Shown: positions 1 through 5,145 of the stretch, piece after piece
Numbering within the stretch: the stretch's first letter is position 1
Layout of the letters: each line of letters begins with the position of its first letter
The notes under the pieces: model-generated
The model's input: the letters and a program-made list of their open reading frames with translations, nothing else
The model's database searches: none
What the model was told of the DNA's origin: nothing
Origin: Patescibacteria group bacterium UBA1372
GTDB taxonomy: Bacteria; Patescibacteriota; Microgenomatia; UBA12405
Reading direction: 5' to 3'
DNA length: 7,419 nt
NCBI GenBank assembly: GCA_002306295.1
Contig: DBRI01000021.1
Location: 1,458-8,876 of the forward strand
Made by a program: the position numbers and the translations under genes

Positions 1-108
1 CAGCCATTTTTAAAGATAGATAGCAGTGGGATAACAGTACCGGTTGATTTGACGATGGAGGGTTGTAGGTTTACTTTGGCTACGGGACTAGCCATGAGGG
101 AGGTGTAA
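1..108 (+). CDS. pilM: Type IV pilus assembly protein PilM, C-terminal end (partial)
   Basis: The open frame runs in from the left edge and ends at TAA 106-108, giving 35 residues. The end reads FTLATGLAMREV, matching the conserved tail of PilM, the actin-like cytoplasmic ATPase-fold protein that binds the N-terminus of PilN in type IV pilus or type II secretion inner-membrane platforms. The frame is directly followed by a PilN-like gene and a PilO-like gene, the classical pilMNO order. The stop overlaps the pilN start by one base (TAATG), so translation is probably coupled. Only the tail is visible, so the identification rests on this short motif plus the neighbours. Confidence 0.8.
   Translation, partial: QPFLKIDSSGITVPVDLTMEGCRFTLATGLAMREV
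98..105 (+). promoter_or_regulatory. Shine-Dalgarno site of pilN inside pilM
   Basis: GGGAGGTG lies two bases before the ATG at 108, with the GGAGG core four bases before it, and also encodes the last codons of pilM. It fixes the pilN start and supports coupled translation across the TAATG junction. Confidence 0.7.
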
Positions 109-644
109 TGGAGGTTAATTTACTGCCAAATGTAGCTAAGTTTCAGGCTGATAAGGTAAATTTTTCCAGAAAAATGGTGGGGGTGACGGTAACGATTGGA
201 ACTGTGTGGGTGGCAGTATTGGCAGTTATAATGGTGTTTTATTGGATTACTAGAATTAATTTTTCAAAAACAGAAAGTAAACATAAGGCGCTTTTGGCTG
301 ATTATTTATCAATGTCTGAAGGAATAGTGGTTAATCAGAATTTGAGGTATAAACTAAAATTGGTTAATCAGGTGTTGAGTCAGAGATTTGAGTATGGAAA
401 AGCCTTTAGACAGATGGAAAGTTTGTTTGGAGAAGAGGTGAAATTATCGAGCCTAGAACTTAAAGATGACAAAAGTTTCTCCTTTAGCGGTGAGGTAGTC
501 AATGGTGAACTAATGGATATGGTAGAGAGAAAAATAATAGATATTAATGAAGGCAGAGTGGATGGTTTTTTTGGAGCGCGAATAAGCTCGGTTGAGAATG
601 AGGCAGATTTATGGAAATTTGATTTGGAGGTAGATTTAAAATGA
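108..644 (+). CDS. pilN: Type IV pilus inner-membrane protein PilN
   Basis: The 178-residue protein begins MEVNLLPN, carrying the NLLP motif with which PilN docks onto PilM in the cytoplasm. One hydrophobic membrane segment follows at about residues 24-47. A polar, probably helical or coiled stretch covers about 53-92, then a small alpha/beta domain runs to the C-terminus. This is the PilN architecture: short cytoplasmic tail, single transmembrane helix, and a ferredoxin-like extracytoplasmic domain that pairs with PilO. The start is set by a strong GGAGG and a one-base overlap with pilM; the end overlaps pilO by ATGA. In a Patescibacteria cell with a single membrane, the complex would align pilus assembly at the cytoplasmic membrane, and such pili are proposed to serve DNA uptake or host attachment. 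Sequence conservation beyond NLLP is low, as is usual for PilN. Confidence 0.85.
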   Translation: MEVNLLPNVAKFQADKVNFSRKMVGVTVTIGTVWVAVLAVIMVFYWITRINFSKTESKHKALLADYLSMSEGIVVNQNLRYKLKLVNQVLSQRFEYGKAFRQMESLFGEEVKLSSLELKDDKSFSFSGEVVNGELMDMVERKIIDINEGRVDGFFGARISSVENEADLWKFDLEVDLK

Positions 645-1432
645 CAGAACAAAAAAAGAAAACAACTAAATTTGCAGTTAGCGGAGACAAGATTTTTGGT
701 ATGGAGGTGTGGCAGCTTCAGGCGATGGTACCAATTTTAGTAGTGGTGTTGTTTGTAATAATGAGTTTGGGCTTGGTGGTAGTGCCAAAGATTGGTCAAA
801 TAAAGGATTATAGATCTCAAGTGAGTGATCTTAAGACTAAAATTGATGATCTAAATAAAAAAAGAGCTTATATTCAATCGATTGATGAAGGTGATCTTAA
901 AGCTAAAGAGGAAGTATTGTTGATGGCGATGCCAGAATCTAAAGATATTTATTATCTACTAAATGTGGTGACTGGAGTGGTATCTGAATATGGTTTTATG
1001 GTAGACGGATTTTCTTTTTCTCCAGGAGAACTGAAAGAAGGTGGCGAGGAAGAGACGGCCAGTTTACAGGGCATATCCAGGGTTAGCTTTGATTTGAATT
1101 TAGTAGGACCGGGAGAGCGATATATTGAATTAATAGAGGGTTTGGAAAATTCACTACCAATTTTGTCTTTTGATGAAATAGATTCGAAAGTGGTGGGAGA
1201 GGCGGTATCGACAATTGATTTAAAGATGACGACTTATTTTGCATCAGGCAAGGAGAAAGTGGATGTGTCAAAGCTAGCTTATACTGACTTGATAATGACA
1301 CAAAGCGAAACTGATTTACTTGAAGATCTAGCTAATTATAAAAAGATAGAGGGACTATTTGCGGTTGACGGAGGACTTGGAGGTGGCAAGACTTATCAGG
1401 AGTATGAATTGAAAAATCCGTTTGGAAACTAG
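641..1432 (+). CDS. pilO: Type IV pilus inner-membrane protein PilO
   Basis: This 263-residue protein has a short basic cytoplasmic start, one membrane helix at about residues 28-49, and a charged coiled-coil segment at about 52-81. A periplasmic-type domain follows, with the MPESKDIYYLLN stretch (97-108) typical of PilO, where a proline is followed by a helix pairing with PilN. The last residues, LKNPFGN, resemble the NPF-like ends seen in related pilus proteins. The ATG overlaps the pilN stop (ATGA), and a GGAGG at 626-630 lies ten bases upstream, so the start is well supported. PilO forms heterodimers with PilN and links the cytoplasmic PilM/motor to the pilus base. It is the last gene of the + strand run visible here; its TAG stop is shared base-for-base with the opposing KH gene stop. 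Assignment rests on topology, length and order rather than on catalytic motifs. Confidence 0.8.
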   Translation: MTEQKKKTTKFAVSGDKIFGMEVWQLQAMVPILVVVLFVIMSLGLVVVPKIGQIKDYRSQVSDLKTKIDDLNKKRAYIQSIDEGDLKAKEEVLLMAMPESKDIYYLLNVVTGVVSEYGFMVDGFSFSPGELKEGGEEETASLQGISRVSFDLNLVGPGERYIELIEGLENSLPILSFDEIDSKVVGEAVSTIDLKMTTYFASGKEKVDVSKLAYTDLIMTQSETDLLEDLANYKKIEGLFAVDGGLGGGKTYQEYELKNPFGN

Positions 1433-1677
1433 AGGTTTTCCTCGATCTGAATATTAAATCTTTGGTTGGGGAAGGCTATGGCCATAAGGATGCGAAGGGA
1501 TTTGATGATTTTACCTTGTTTACCAATAATTTGACCAATGATTTCCTGAGGAGAGGTTATATTTAGTTGGGTGATACCGGCTAATTCTGATTCAACTTGA
1601 GTAACAACTATTTGATCTTTTAAATCGACTTGGGTAATGGCTTGAATTATTTTTTGCAGAGTGTCTTGTGGAGTCAT
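1429..1677 (-). CDS. khpA: KhpA-like KH-domain RNA-binding protein
   Basis: The protein has 82 residues with a single KH fold. The diagnostic GxxG loop is G52-K-Q-G55, set in IIGQIIGKQGKIIKSLR, and is followed by a helix and a final strand. Size and gene position next to rpsP match KhpA (YlqC), a small RNA chaperone that pairs with KhpB/Jag in Gram-positive bacteria and is implicated in small-RNA and cell-elongation control. It lies 77 bases downstream of rpsP on the same strand, so it is probably co-transcribed. The gap holds a G-rich motif, however, and GATAAT ends five bases before the ATG, so a weak own promoter is possible. No Shine-Dalgarno site is visible close to the ATG. The family call is firm; the physiological role in this organism is inferred. 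Confidence 0.88.
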   Translation of the reverse strand: MTPQDTLQKIIQAITQVDLKDQIVVTQVESELAGITQLNITSPQEIIGQIIGKQGKIIKSLRILMAIAFPNQRFNIQIEENL

Positions 1678-1709
1678 TTTTAATTATCAATTATTAATTT
1701 TTTTTTAAA

Positions 1710-1728
1710 CCCTCCCCTAACCCCTCCC
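1710..1728 (-). other. Putative G-quadruplex motif between rpsP and khpA
   Basis: On the - strand this reads GGGAGGGGTTAGGGGAGGG: four G-tracts of at least three bases with loops of 1, 3 and 1. That is a textbook two-tetrad-or-better G-quadruplex pattern, in an otherwise AT-rich spacer. It lies on the transcribed sense of the rpsP-khpA mRNA, about 33 bases before the khpA start. Folding has not been tested. Confidence 0.55.
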
Positions 1729-1741
1729 TTGACAGGGTGGG
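1722..1741 (-). repeat. Small GC-rich inverted repeat in the rpsP-khpA spacer
   Basis: CCCTCCC (1722-1728) and GGGTGGG (1735-1741) can form a 7-bp stem with one central mismatch and a six-base loop. It overlaps the G-rich motif, so hairpin and quadruplex would be mutually exclusive. It is not followed by a clean U-run on the - strand until the T/A-rich stretch further on, so a terminator role is uncertain. Confidence 0.4.
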
Positions 1742-1754
1742 AAGATTGGAATTT

Positions 1755-2114
1755 TTATTTTTCGGGAGTTTCTGCAACAGGTTCGGTTTTTACAGTTTCT
1801 TCTGTTTTTACTTCGGTCTCCGGTTCGATTTTTGGTTCTGATTTAGTTTCCTCTTTTTTAGAACGGTCCTTTTTCTTTTTAGGAGGGTATTTACTTGGCT
1901 CTAAAAGTCTACCAACACCATCGGTTAATTTGGCACCATTTTTAATCCAGGTAGCTAATTTATCTTTGTCTACTTTTATTTCTTTGGTATGAGGATTGTA
2001 AAAGCCGATGTTGTCAGTATATTTTCCATCGAATTTGCTTCTATCTGGAGCAACAATAATTCGGTAGGTAATTTGATGTTTTTTACCTCGTGGCGATAAT
2101 TTGATTTTTAGCAT
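1755..2114 (-). CDS. rpsP: 30S ribosomal protein bS16
   Basis: The protein has 119 residues. Positions 1-78 are the S16 core: MLKIKLSPRGKK, TYRIIVAPDRSKFDGKY with the conserved R/D/G residues, then IGFYNP at 36-41 and WIKNGAKLTDGV around 56-67. S16 binds the 16S rRNA 5' domain and helps 30S assembly. Beyond the core is a tail of about 40 residues, first lysine-rich (79-88) and then rich in Glu, Thr, Pro and Lys, with no predicted fold; S16 proteins in most bacteria are about 80-90 residues. The gene starts a new unit: a TATAAT box ends six bases before the ATG and no Shine-Dalgarno site is present. It is followed by khpA, an order also found in Firmicutes. Confidence 0.95.
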   Translation of the reverse strand: MLKIKLSPRGKKHQITYRIIVAPDRSKFDGKYTDNIGFYNPHTKEIKVDKDKLATWIKNGAKLTDGVGRLLEPSKYPPKKKKDRSKKEETKSEPKIEPETEVKTEETVKTEPVAETPEK

Positions 2115-2120
2115 GAGGGT

Positions 2121-2149
2121 ATTATACCTTTACAATTTTCAATTTACAA
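2121..2149 (-). promoter_or_regulatory. Predicted promoter of rpsP, giving a leaderless mRNA
   Basis: On the - strand, TTGTAA (2144-2149) is followed after 17 bases by a perfect TATAAT (2121-2126). Only six bases separate this box from the rpsP ATG (2114), so transcription should begin at or within about a base of the start codon. No Shine-Dalgarno sequence could fit. Confidence 0.65.
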
Positions 2150-2163
2150 TTTTCAATTTACAA
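2129..2163. repeat. Tandem repeat of a 14-bp AT-rich unit
   Basis: The unit TTTACAATTTTCAA occurs twice exactly (2129-2142, 2143-2156) and then partly (TTTACAA, 2157-2163), about 2.5 copies. It occupies the spacer between rnc and rpsP and supplies the -35-like TTGTAA of the rpsP promoter on the - strand, so a second -35-like copy sits 14 bases upstream. Confidence 0.8.
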
Positions 2164-2182
2164 AAATATGGAAAGATTGGTA

Positions 2183-2872
2183 TTAGGTATTAATAATTTT
2201 TAAGGCTTCGATGGAGGCCATTTCTTCGGCTTTTTGTTTGGATTTACCAACACCTATCGCAATTTGTTTTTTGTCTACAAATACGGCTACTTTAAACGTC
2301 TTTTGGTGATCAGGACCGGACTCAGAGATAACTTGATAATGAGGGGTAATATTGAATTTGGCTTGGGCAATTTCCTGAAAAATACTTTTGGGATCTTTAT
2401 AAACCTTTTTTTGAGACAGTTTTTTAACTTCCGGTAGTAAATGAAGATTGAGAAATTCAAAAGTAGTGGCTAGATCTGAATCTAGGTAAATAGCTCCGAC
2501 TAAAGCTTCGAAGACATCTTCTAAAATGGAATCATTAAGACGTCCGCCTCCCCTATCTTCTCCAAGGCTTAGGAAAAGATATTGACCTAAATTTATTTTT
2601 TTGGCAATAATGGATAAGTTTTGAGTGCAAACAGATAAAGCCCGAAGATTGGTAAGTTTGCCTTCGGGAAAGTCGGGAAAAGTACGAAAAAGAAAGTCTG
2701 AAATCCAGAATTCGAGAATAGAATCTCCTAAAAACTCTAATCTTTCATATGACTTTTTGGTATTATTTTCGTTTAGGTAAGATTTGTGAGTAAGTGATTC
2801 GGTCAAAAGTAAGATGTCTTTGAATTTGTAGTTGATGATTTTTTGAAGGGTATCAAGATTTGTTTGATTCAT
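2183..2872 (-). CDS. rnc: Ribonuclease III
   Basis: This 229-residue protein is the usual bacterial RNase III length. The endonuclease domain (about 5-150) has the signature ERLEFLGDS at 43-51 with E43, E46 and D50, then E70 in FPEGKL. The second acidic cluster is EDVFEALVGAIYLD, with D119 and E122 in the positions of the E. coli metal ligands D114 and E117. A double-stranded RNA-binding domain fills about 160-229, ending with the KSKQKAEEMAS helix. It cleaves dsRNA in rRNA precursor and mRNA processing as a Mg-dependent homodimer. Its ATG lies inside the end of nusB with a 20-base overlap, and no clear Shine-Dalgarno site is present, so translation is probably coupled to nusB. All key residues seem intact. 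Confidence 0.95.
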   Translation of the reverse strand: MNQTNLDTLQKIINYKFKDILLLTESLTHKSYLNENNTKKSYERLEFLGDSILEFWISDFLFRTFPDFPEGKLTNLRALSVCTQNLSIIAKKINLGQYLFLSLGEDRGGGRLNDSILEDVFEALVGAIYLDSDLATTFEFLNLHLLPEVKKLSQKKVYKDPKSIFQEIAQAKFNITPHYQVISESGPDHQKTFKVAVFVDKKQIAIGVGKSKQKAEEMASIEALKIINT

Positions 2873-3227
2873 GTCTTGGTGGAATTTGAATAATTAGGCT
2901 ACCTAGAGCGCCATTAACGAAGCCGGAAGAGGATTTGGAACCATACCTTTTGGCAAGTTCGACAGCTTCATCGATGATGACTTTGGTAGGAGTTTGGAGT
3001 TTGTTTAGTAACTCCCAACAAGCTAGTCTTAAAATAGCTAAATCAACTTTGTTTATTTTTTCCAAAGGCCATTTACTGGCACTAGAACTAATCAACTGAT
3101 CAATTTTGTCTATTTGGTCGACTATTTCCTGATTGAGAGGATCAGTATTTTTAGTAAACTGCCAAGCAAATAAGGATTTTAAAATTTTGATTCGTTTTAA
3201 ATGGCGTGGATCAGTGTTACTTTTCAC
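2853..3227 (-). CDS. nusB: Transcription antitermination factor NusB
   Basis: An all-helical NusB fold is indicated by DPRHLKRIKILKSLFAWQF at the start, a hydrophobic middle (VDLAILRLACWELL) and the diagnostic end KVIIDEAVELAKRYG ... GFVNGALGSL. NusB with NusE/S10 binds boxA RNA in rRNA antitermination. I chose the GTG at 3227, giving 124 residues and an 11-base overlap with rpmF. A longer TTG-started frame from 3281 (142 residues) would add 18 residues lying wholly over the rpmF zinc-finger codons and is unlike other NusB N-termini. No Shine-Dalgarno site favours either start. The gene sits between rpmF and rnc with overlaps on both sides, so the three are probably one transcript. The function is sure; the start is not. 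Confidence 0.88.
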   Translation of the reverse strand: MKSNTDPRHLKRIKILKSLFAWQFTKNTDPLNQEIVDQIDKIDQLISSSASKWPLEKINKVDLAILRLACWELLNKLQTPTKVIIDEAVELAKRYGSKSSSGFVNGALGSLIIQIPPRHESNKS

Positions 3228-3372
3228 AGTTTGAGCAGGAATATCCCGGTTTTTTGAGCTGGCCGCATTTTTTACAGGCAACCGGGGTTACCAATTTTTT
3301 ATCTTTTTGTTGTTGAGCGCGTCTTTTGCCTTGGCGACGGCTAGAGGGCCAATGTTTAGGTAGTGCAGTCAT
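3217..3372 (-). CDS. rpmF: 50S ribosomal protein bL32
   Basis: The protein has 51 residues: ALPKHWPSSRRQGKRRAQQQ, the basic L32 N-terminus, then a zinc-ribbon with C33-x2-C36 and C46-x2-C49. It is therefore the zinc-binding form of L32, a large-subunit protein near the peptidyl-transferase region. An open frame extends upstream to 3486, but the typical L32 start, T-A-L-P-K after ATG, fixes the ATG at 3372. The extra upstream codons would read through a recG remnant and a promoter. TACAAT ends six bases before this ATG, as in rpsP, and no Shine-Dalgarno site is visible. It is the first gene of the rpmF-nusB-rnc group. Confidence 0.93.
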   Translation of the reverse strand: MTALPKHWPSSRRQGKRRAQQQKDKKLVTPVACKKCGQLKKPGYSCSNCEK

Positions 3373-3378
3373 GGAGGT

Positions 3379-3387
3379 ATTGTAACA
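3379..3387 (-). promoter_or_regulatory. Predicted extended -10 promoter of rpmF, leaderless type
   Basis: The - strand reads TGTTACAAT: an extended -10 (TGn) joined to TACAAT (3379-3384). The box ends six bases before the rpmF ATG (3372), the same spacing as in rpsP. No good -35 box lies at 16-18 bases, which fits an extended -10 promoter. Confidence 0.5.
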
Positions 3388-3448
3388 CAAATTTTTGACA
3401 AAATTTCTGATGTTTCGCCTTGTACTTCGTATTATTACTATCTTGAAA

Positions 3449-3482
3449 TAGCATAAATTTAATTTTGGGCGGGGAGGAAGGT
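3449..3482. repeat. Direct repeat, distal copy (matches 5357-5390)
   Basis: These 34 bases align without gaps to 5357-5390 with 28 identities; five of the six differences are transitions. The longest exact run is TTTTGGGCGGG. The proximal copy is the end of recG plus ten bases of its 3' flank. The two copies bracket the peptide/M16 cassette. Confidence 0.8.
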
Positions 3483-3500
3483 GCAATGTTTAGTAATGGG
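3459..3500 (-). pseudogene. Remnant of a second recG 3' end
   Basis: Read on the - strand, directly after the M16 stop, the codons give P-I-T-K-H-C-TFLPAQN-stop. The last seven residues and the stop are identical to the end of the intact RecG (TSPTFLPAQN). Every base difference within those codons is a synonymous third-position change: TTT/TTC, CTT/CTC, AAC/AAT, and TAG/TAA at the stop. Upstream, I-T-K aligns with I-I-K of RecG with one codon missing. No start codon or protein belongs to it. It looks like the displaced tail of an older or foreign recG copy left when the M16/peptide segment came to lie between recG and rpmF. It is in frame with M16, so stop read-through would append it. Confidence 0.7.
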
Positions 3501-4787
3501 TTAGTTTGTCCATAGAGGCGGTATCTCTTTTTTGTCTATGTTTCCATTGATTGCTAGAAAGAGATTATCTGAATTAATAAAGTTATTGAATGTTTTTTTT
3601 GTTGACTCAGTATTTGAATTAATAATTTTTTTAAGATAATCTTCGATAGTCCACAATGAATTATTGTTGAAGAATTGTCTGTATGTATGAAAATCTACAA
3701 GGGAGGCTGAAGTCTGCAGGAAGAGTCTAGCTGATTTGGTAATCCTATTTTTAGTTAATTCCAGTTCAGGGCTGGTCAAACCTTTTTTACTGATGTTTGA
3801 AAATTGATAATTGATGATATTAATTACTTTGGAAAGATTTTTTGTTTCAGTAGAGGTTTTAATAGCCCACAAACCACCGTTTGATAAATAATTTGTTAAT
3901 GTATTTATATTGTACACTAGGCCATTTTTATACCTTAATTCGTTCATTAGTATCGAAGAACGACTACCAGCGAGAGTTTGGATGATAAGTGATAGGCCGG
4001 CATCATTGTTTTTAGGGAAGACAGGAGGTATTTTGAATCCATAAATAAGATGGATAAAGTCTGATTGTAGAGATTTAGTAATTGAGATCTTTTGTTTGGA
4101 TGTAATAGTAGAAATGTGAGTATTTAGTGTCTTGCTATAATTTAATTTATTAAGCCAGTTGAAATATTTTTCAATTTTCTGAATAGAAATATCTCCACTG
4201 GAAGATAAGATAATTTGTCCATTAAGGATATTCGTATCATAGAAAGTTAAAATATCCCTTTTTGTTATTTCTTTTAAAGAGCTTTCTGAACCTAGTATTG
4301 AATGGTCGAGAGGAGTGTTTTTGAACGCCAATGATGTAAAAGAGTCATATAGTGATTTAATAGGGTTAGCTTTTGTATTTTTGATTTCTATCAAGATCGA
4401 GTTTCGTTCAGTCTCTATTGTTTTGGTATTAAACAAAGGATTAAGAATAATTTGCTTTAAGATATCACTTGCGGTAGTAATATCACTTGGATCGCCTAAC
4501 GAAATGTTGATGGATAAGGTTTCTAAGCCTGTTTGAGCATTAAAATAACCACCATGATTTTCTATATACGAAGAAAGGATGTTTTTAGTGGGAAATTTTT
4601 TAGTACCTGCTACTAAGAGGTGTTCGAGAAAGTGAGATATACCATCAATATGGTCAAATCTTGATCCAGCAACAAACATACATTTTATATAAAGGGGAGA
4701 TCCTATTCTTCTAAAATTTATAAGTTGAATTCCATTAGAAAGAATTACTTGTTCTGGTTTAATTCCCAGATCTTTAAGTGTTGTCAT
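3501..4787 (-). CDS. M16 family zinc metallopeptidase (pitrilysin / processing-peptidase type)
   Basis: The protein has 428 residues, the normal size for a two-domain M16B protein. The inverted zinc motif HxxEH is H52-F-L-E55-H56 within GISHFLEHLLVAGT. The downstream acidic helix IETERNSILIEI (124-135) supplies the third ligand, probably E125 or E127, so the active site seems intact. The C-terminal domain, from about 230, holds the substrate-binding arginine/tyrosine pair in LRYKNGLVYNI (R285, Y292). No signal peptide or membrane helix is visible, so it is probably cytoplasmic. M16B enzymes cut peptides inside a closed chamber, and relatives mature RiPP precursors or degrade signal peptides. 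AAAGG (4796-4800) lies eight bases before the ATG. It is preceded by an acidic small-peptide gene and followed by a recG remnant, suggesting accessory cargo. The substrate is unknown. Confidence 0.9.
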   Translation of the reverse strand: MTTLKDLGIKPEQVILSNGIQLINFRRIGSPLYIKCMFVAGSRFDHIDGISHFLEHLLVAGTKKFPTKNILSSYIENHGGYFNAQTGLETLSINISLGDPSDITTASDILKQIILNPLFNTKTIETERNSILIEIKNTKANPIKSLYDSFTSLAFKNTPLDHSILGSESSLKEITKRDILTFYDTNILNGQIILSSSGDISIQKIEKYFNWLNKLNYSKTLNTHISTITSKQKISITKSLQSDFIHLIYGFKIPPVFPKNNDAGLSLIIQTLAGSRSSILMNELRYKNGLVYNINTLTNYLSNGGLWAIKTSTETKNLSKVINIINYQFSNISKKGLTSPELELTKNRITKSARLFLQTSASLVDFHTYRQFFNNNSLWTIEDYLKKIINSNTESTKKTFNNFINSDNLFLAINGNIDKKEIPPLWTN

Positions 4788-4930
4788 TTAGTTTACCTTT
4801 AGTTATTTCTTAAAGTTGTTGATTTAGAACGTTTGAATTTTTGAGTGGGGATGAAAGGAAAGTATAGTTGAAAATGATGGTATGTGTTGTGTTGGTCTTT
4901 TATGGTTTGTTTCACCCCCACTGTGAAGAG
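4788..4930 (-). other. Untranslated leader of the M16 gene
   Basis: This stretch has no gene on either strand. It holds an inverted-repeat pair and, at 4861-4866, TATACT as a possible -10 box for M16 with a poor -35. Near the ATG lies the AAAGG Shine-Dalgarno site (4796-4800). M16 could be expressed from this weak promoter or by read-through of the hairpin upstream. Confidence 0.4.
4844..4922. repeat. 13-bp inverted repeat flanking the M16 leader
   Basis: AGTGGGGATGAAA (4844-4856) and TTTCACCCCCACT (4910-4922) are inverted copies with one difference and 53 bases between them. In the - strand RNA the odd pair becomes G-U, so a continuous 13-bp stem can form. The outer arm can instead make a local 5-bp hairpin (TTCAC 4911-4915 with GTGAA 4923-4927), so two exclusive folds exist. 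Confidence 0.55.
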
Positions 4931-4964
4931 GAAGAGTGTCTGGGGAAAACCTCAGACACTCTTC
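4931..4964 (-). terminator. Strong stem-loop after the small-peptide gene
   Basis: GAAGAGTGTCTGGGG (4931-4945) pairs with CCTCAGACACTCTTC (4950-4964): a 15-bp stem with one mismatch and a 4-base loop, 14 bases past the peptide stop. On the - strand no U-run follows, so it may be a leaky terminator, an mRNA 3'-end stabiliser or an attenuator rather than a full intrinsic terminator. Confidence 0.65.
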
Positions 4965-4978
4965 AGAGTCACTTGGTG

Positions 4979-5131
4979 TTAGCCGTCGTCGCCTTCGTAG
5001 CTTCCGGAATCGGGTGAGTCCCAACCGCCGGAATCTGCGTCTGATCCATCGCTGGACATGCCTGAGCTATCACCACTCCAACCAGTGTCGTAGTCACTGT
5101 CTCTGTCGCTGTCTCCAGGTCCCGTGTTCAT
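4979..5131 (-). CDS. Small acidic Asp/Ser/Gly-rich peptide (50 residues, unknown)
   Basis: An ATG at 5131 and a TAA at 4979-4981 give 50 residues, with a near-ideal Shine-Dalgarno site (AAAGGAG, seven bases upstream) that makes translation likely. By count it has 13 Asp, 12 Ser, 11 Gly and one Glu against a single Arg, with no Lys, Cys or His. Asp alternates at 7, 9, 11, 13 and 15 (DSDRDSDYD), like acidic cation-binding loops. Two similar blocks follow, GWSGDSSG (17-24) and GGWDSPDSG (35-43), and the peptide ends YEGDDG. Aromatics are Y14, W18, W37 and Y45. There is no signal peptide or membrane helix. GC is 88 of 153 bases, far above the neighbours, mostly forced by GAC/GGC/AGC codons. It stands 191 bases ahead of the M16 gene with a strong hairpin between. 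I do not recognise a family; a peptidase substrate, secreted or metal-binding peptide is possible. Confidence 0.7.
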   Translation of the reverse strand: MNTGPGDSDRDSDYDTGWSGDSSGMSSDGSDADSGGWDSPDSGSYEGDDG

Positions 5132-5138
5132 CGCTTAT

Positions 5139-5145
5139 CTCCTTT
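5139..5145 (-). promoter_or_regulatory. Strong Shine-Dalgarno site of the small-peptide gene
   Basis: AAAGGAG lies seven bases before the ATG at 5131, the best ribosome-binding site on the - strand here. It decides that the acidic 50-codon frame, rather than the overlapping frames, is the translated one. Confidence 0.8.

Noticed and set aside
3228..3281. TTG-started extension of nusB
   Set aside because: It overlaps the rpmF zinc-finger codons, has no ribosome-binding site, and adds residues unlike NusB N-termini. The GTG at 3227 is preferred, though not proven.
3373..3486. Upstream extension of rpmF to a longer 89-residue frame
   Set aside because: The extra codons cross the recG remnant and the rpmF promoter. 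The L32 family begins at the ATG at 3372.
4874..5014. Short hydrophobic + strand frame beginning MMVCVVLVFYG
   Set aside because: It has no Shine-Dalgarno site or promoter, and its second half is antisense to the peptide gene and hairpin. The hydrophobicity is probably by chance.
4824..5024. 66-codon - strand frame with an Arg-rich start
   Set aside because: It is a shifted frame of the acidic peptide gene with a TTG start and no Shine-Dalgarno site, and it runs through the hairpin and the M16 leader.
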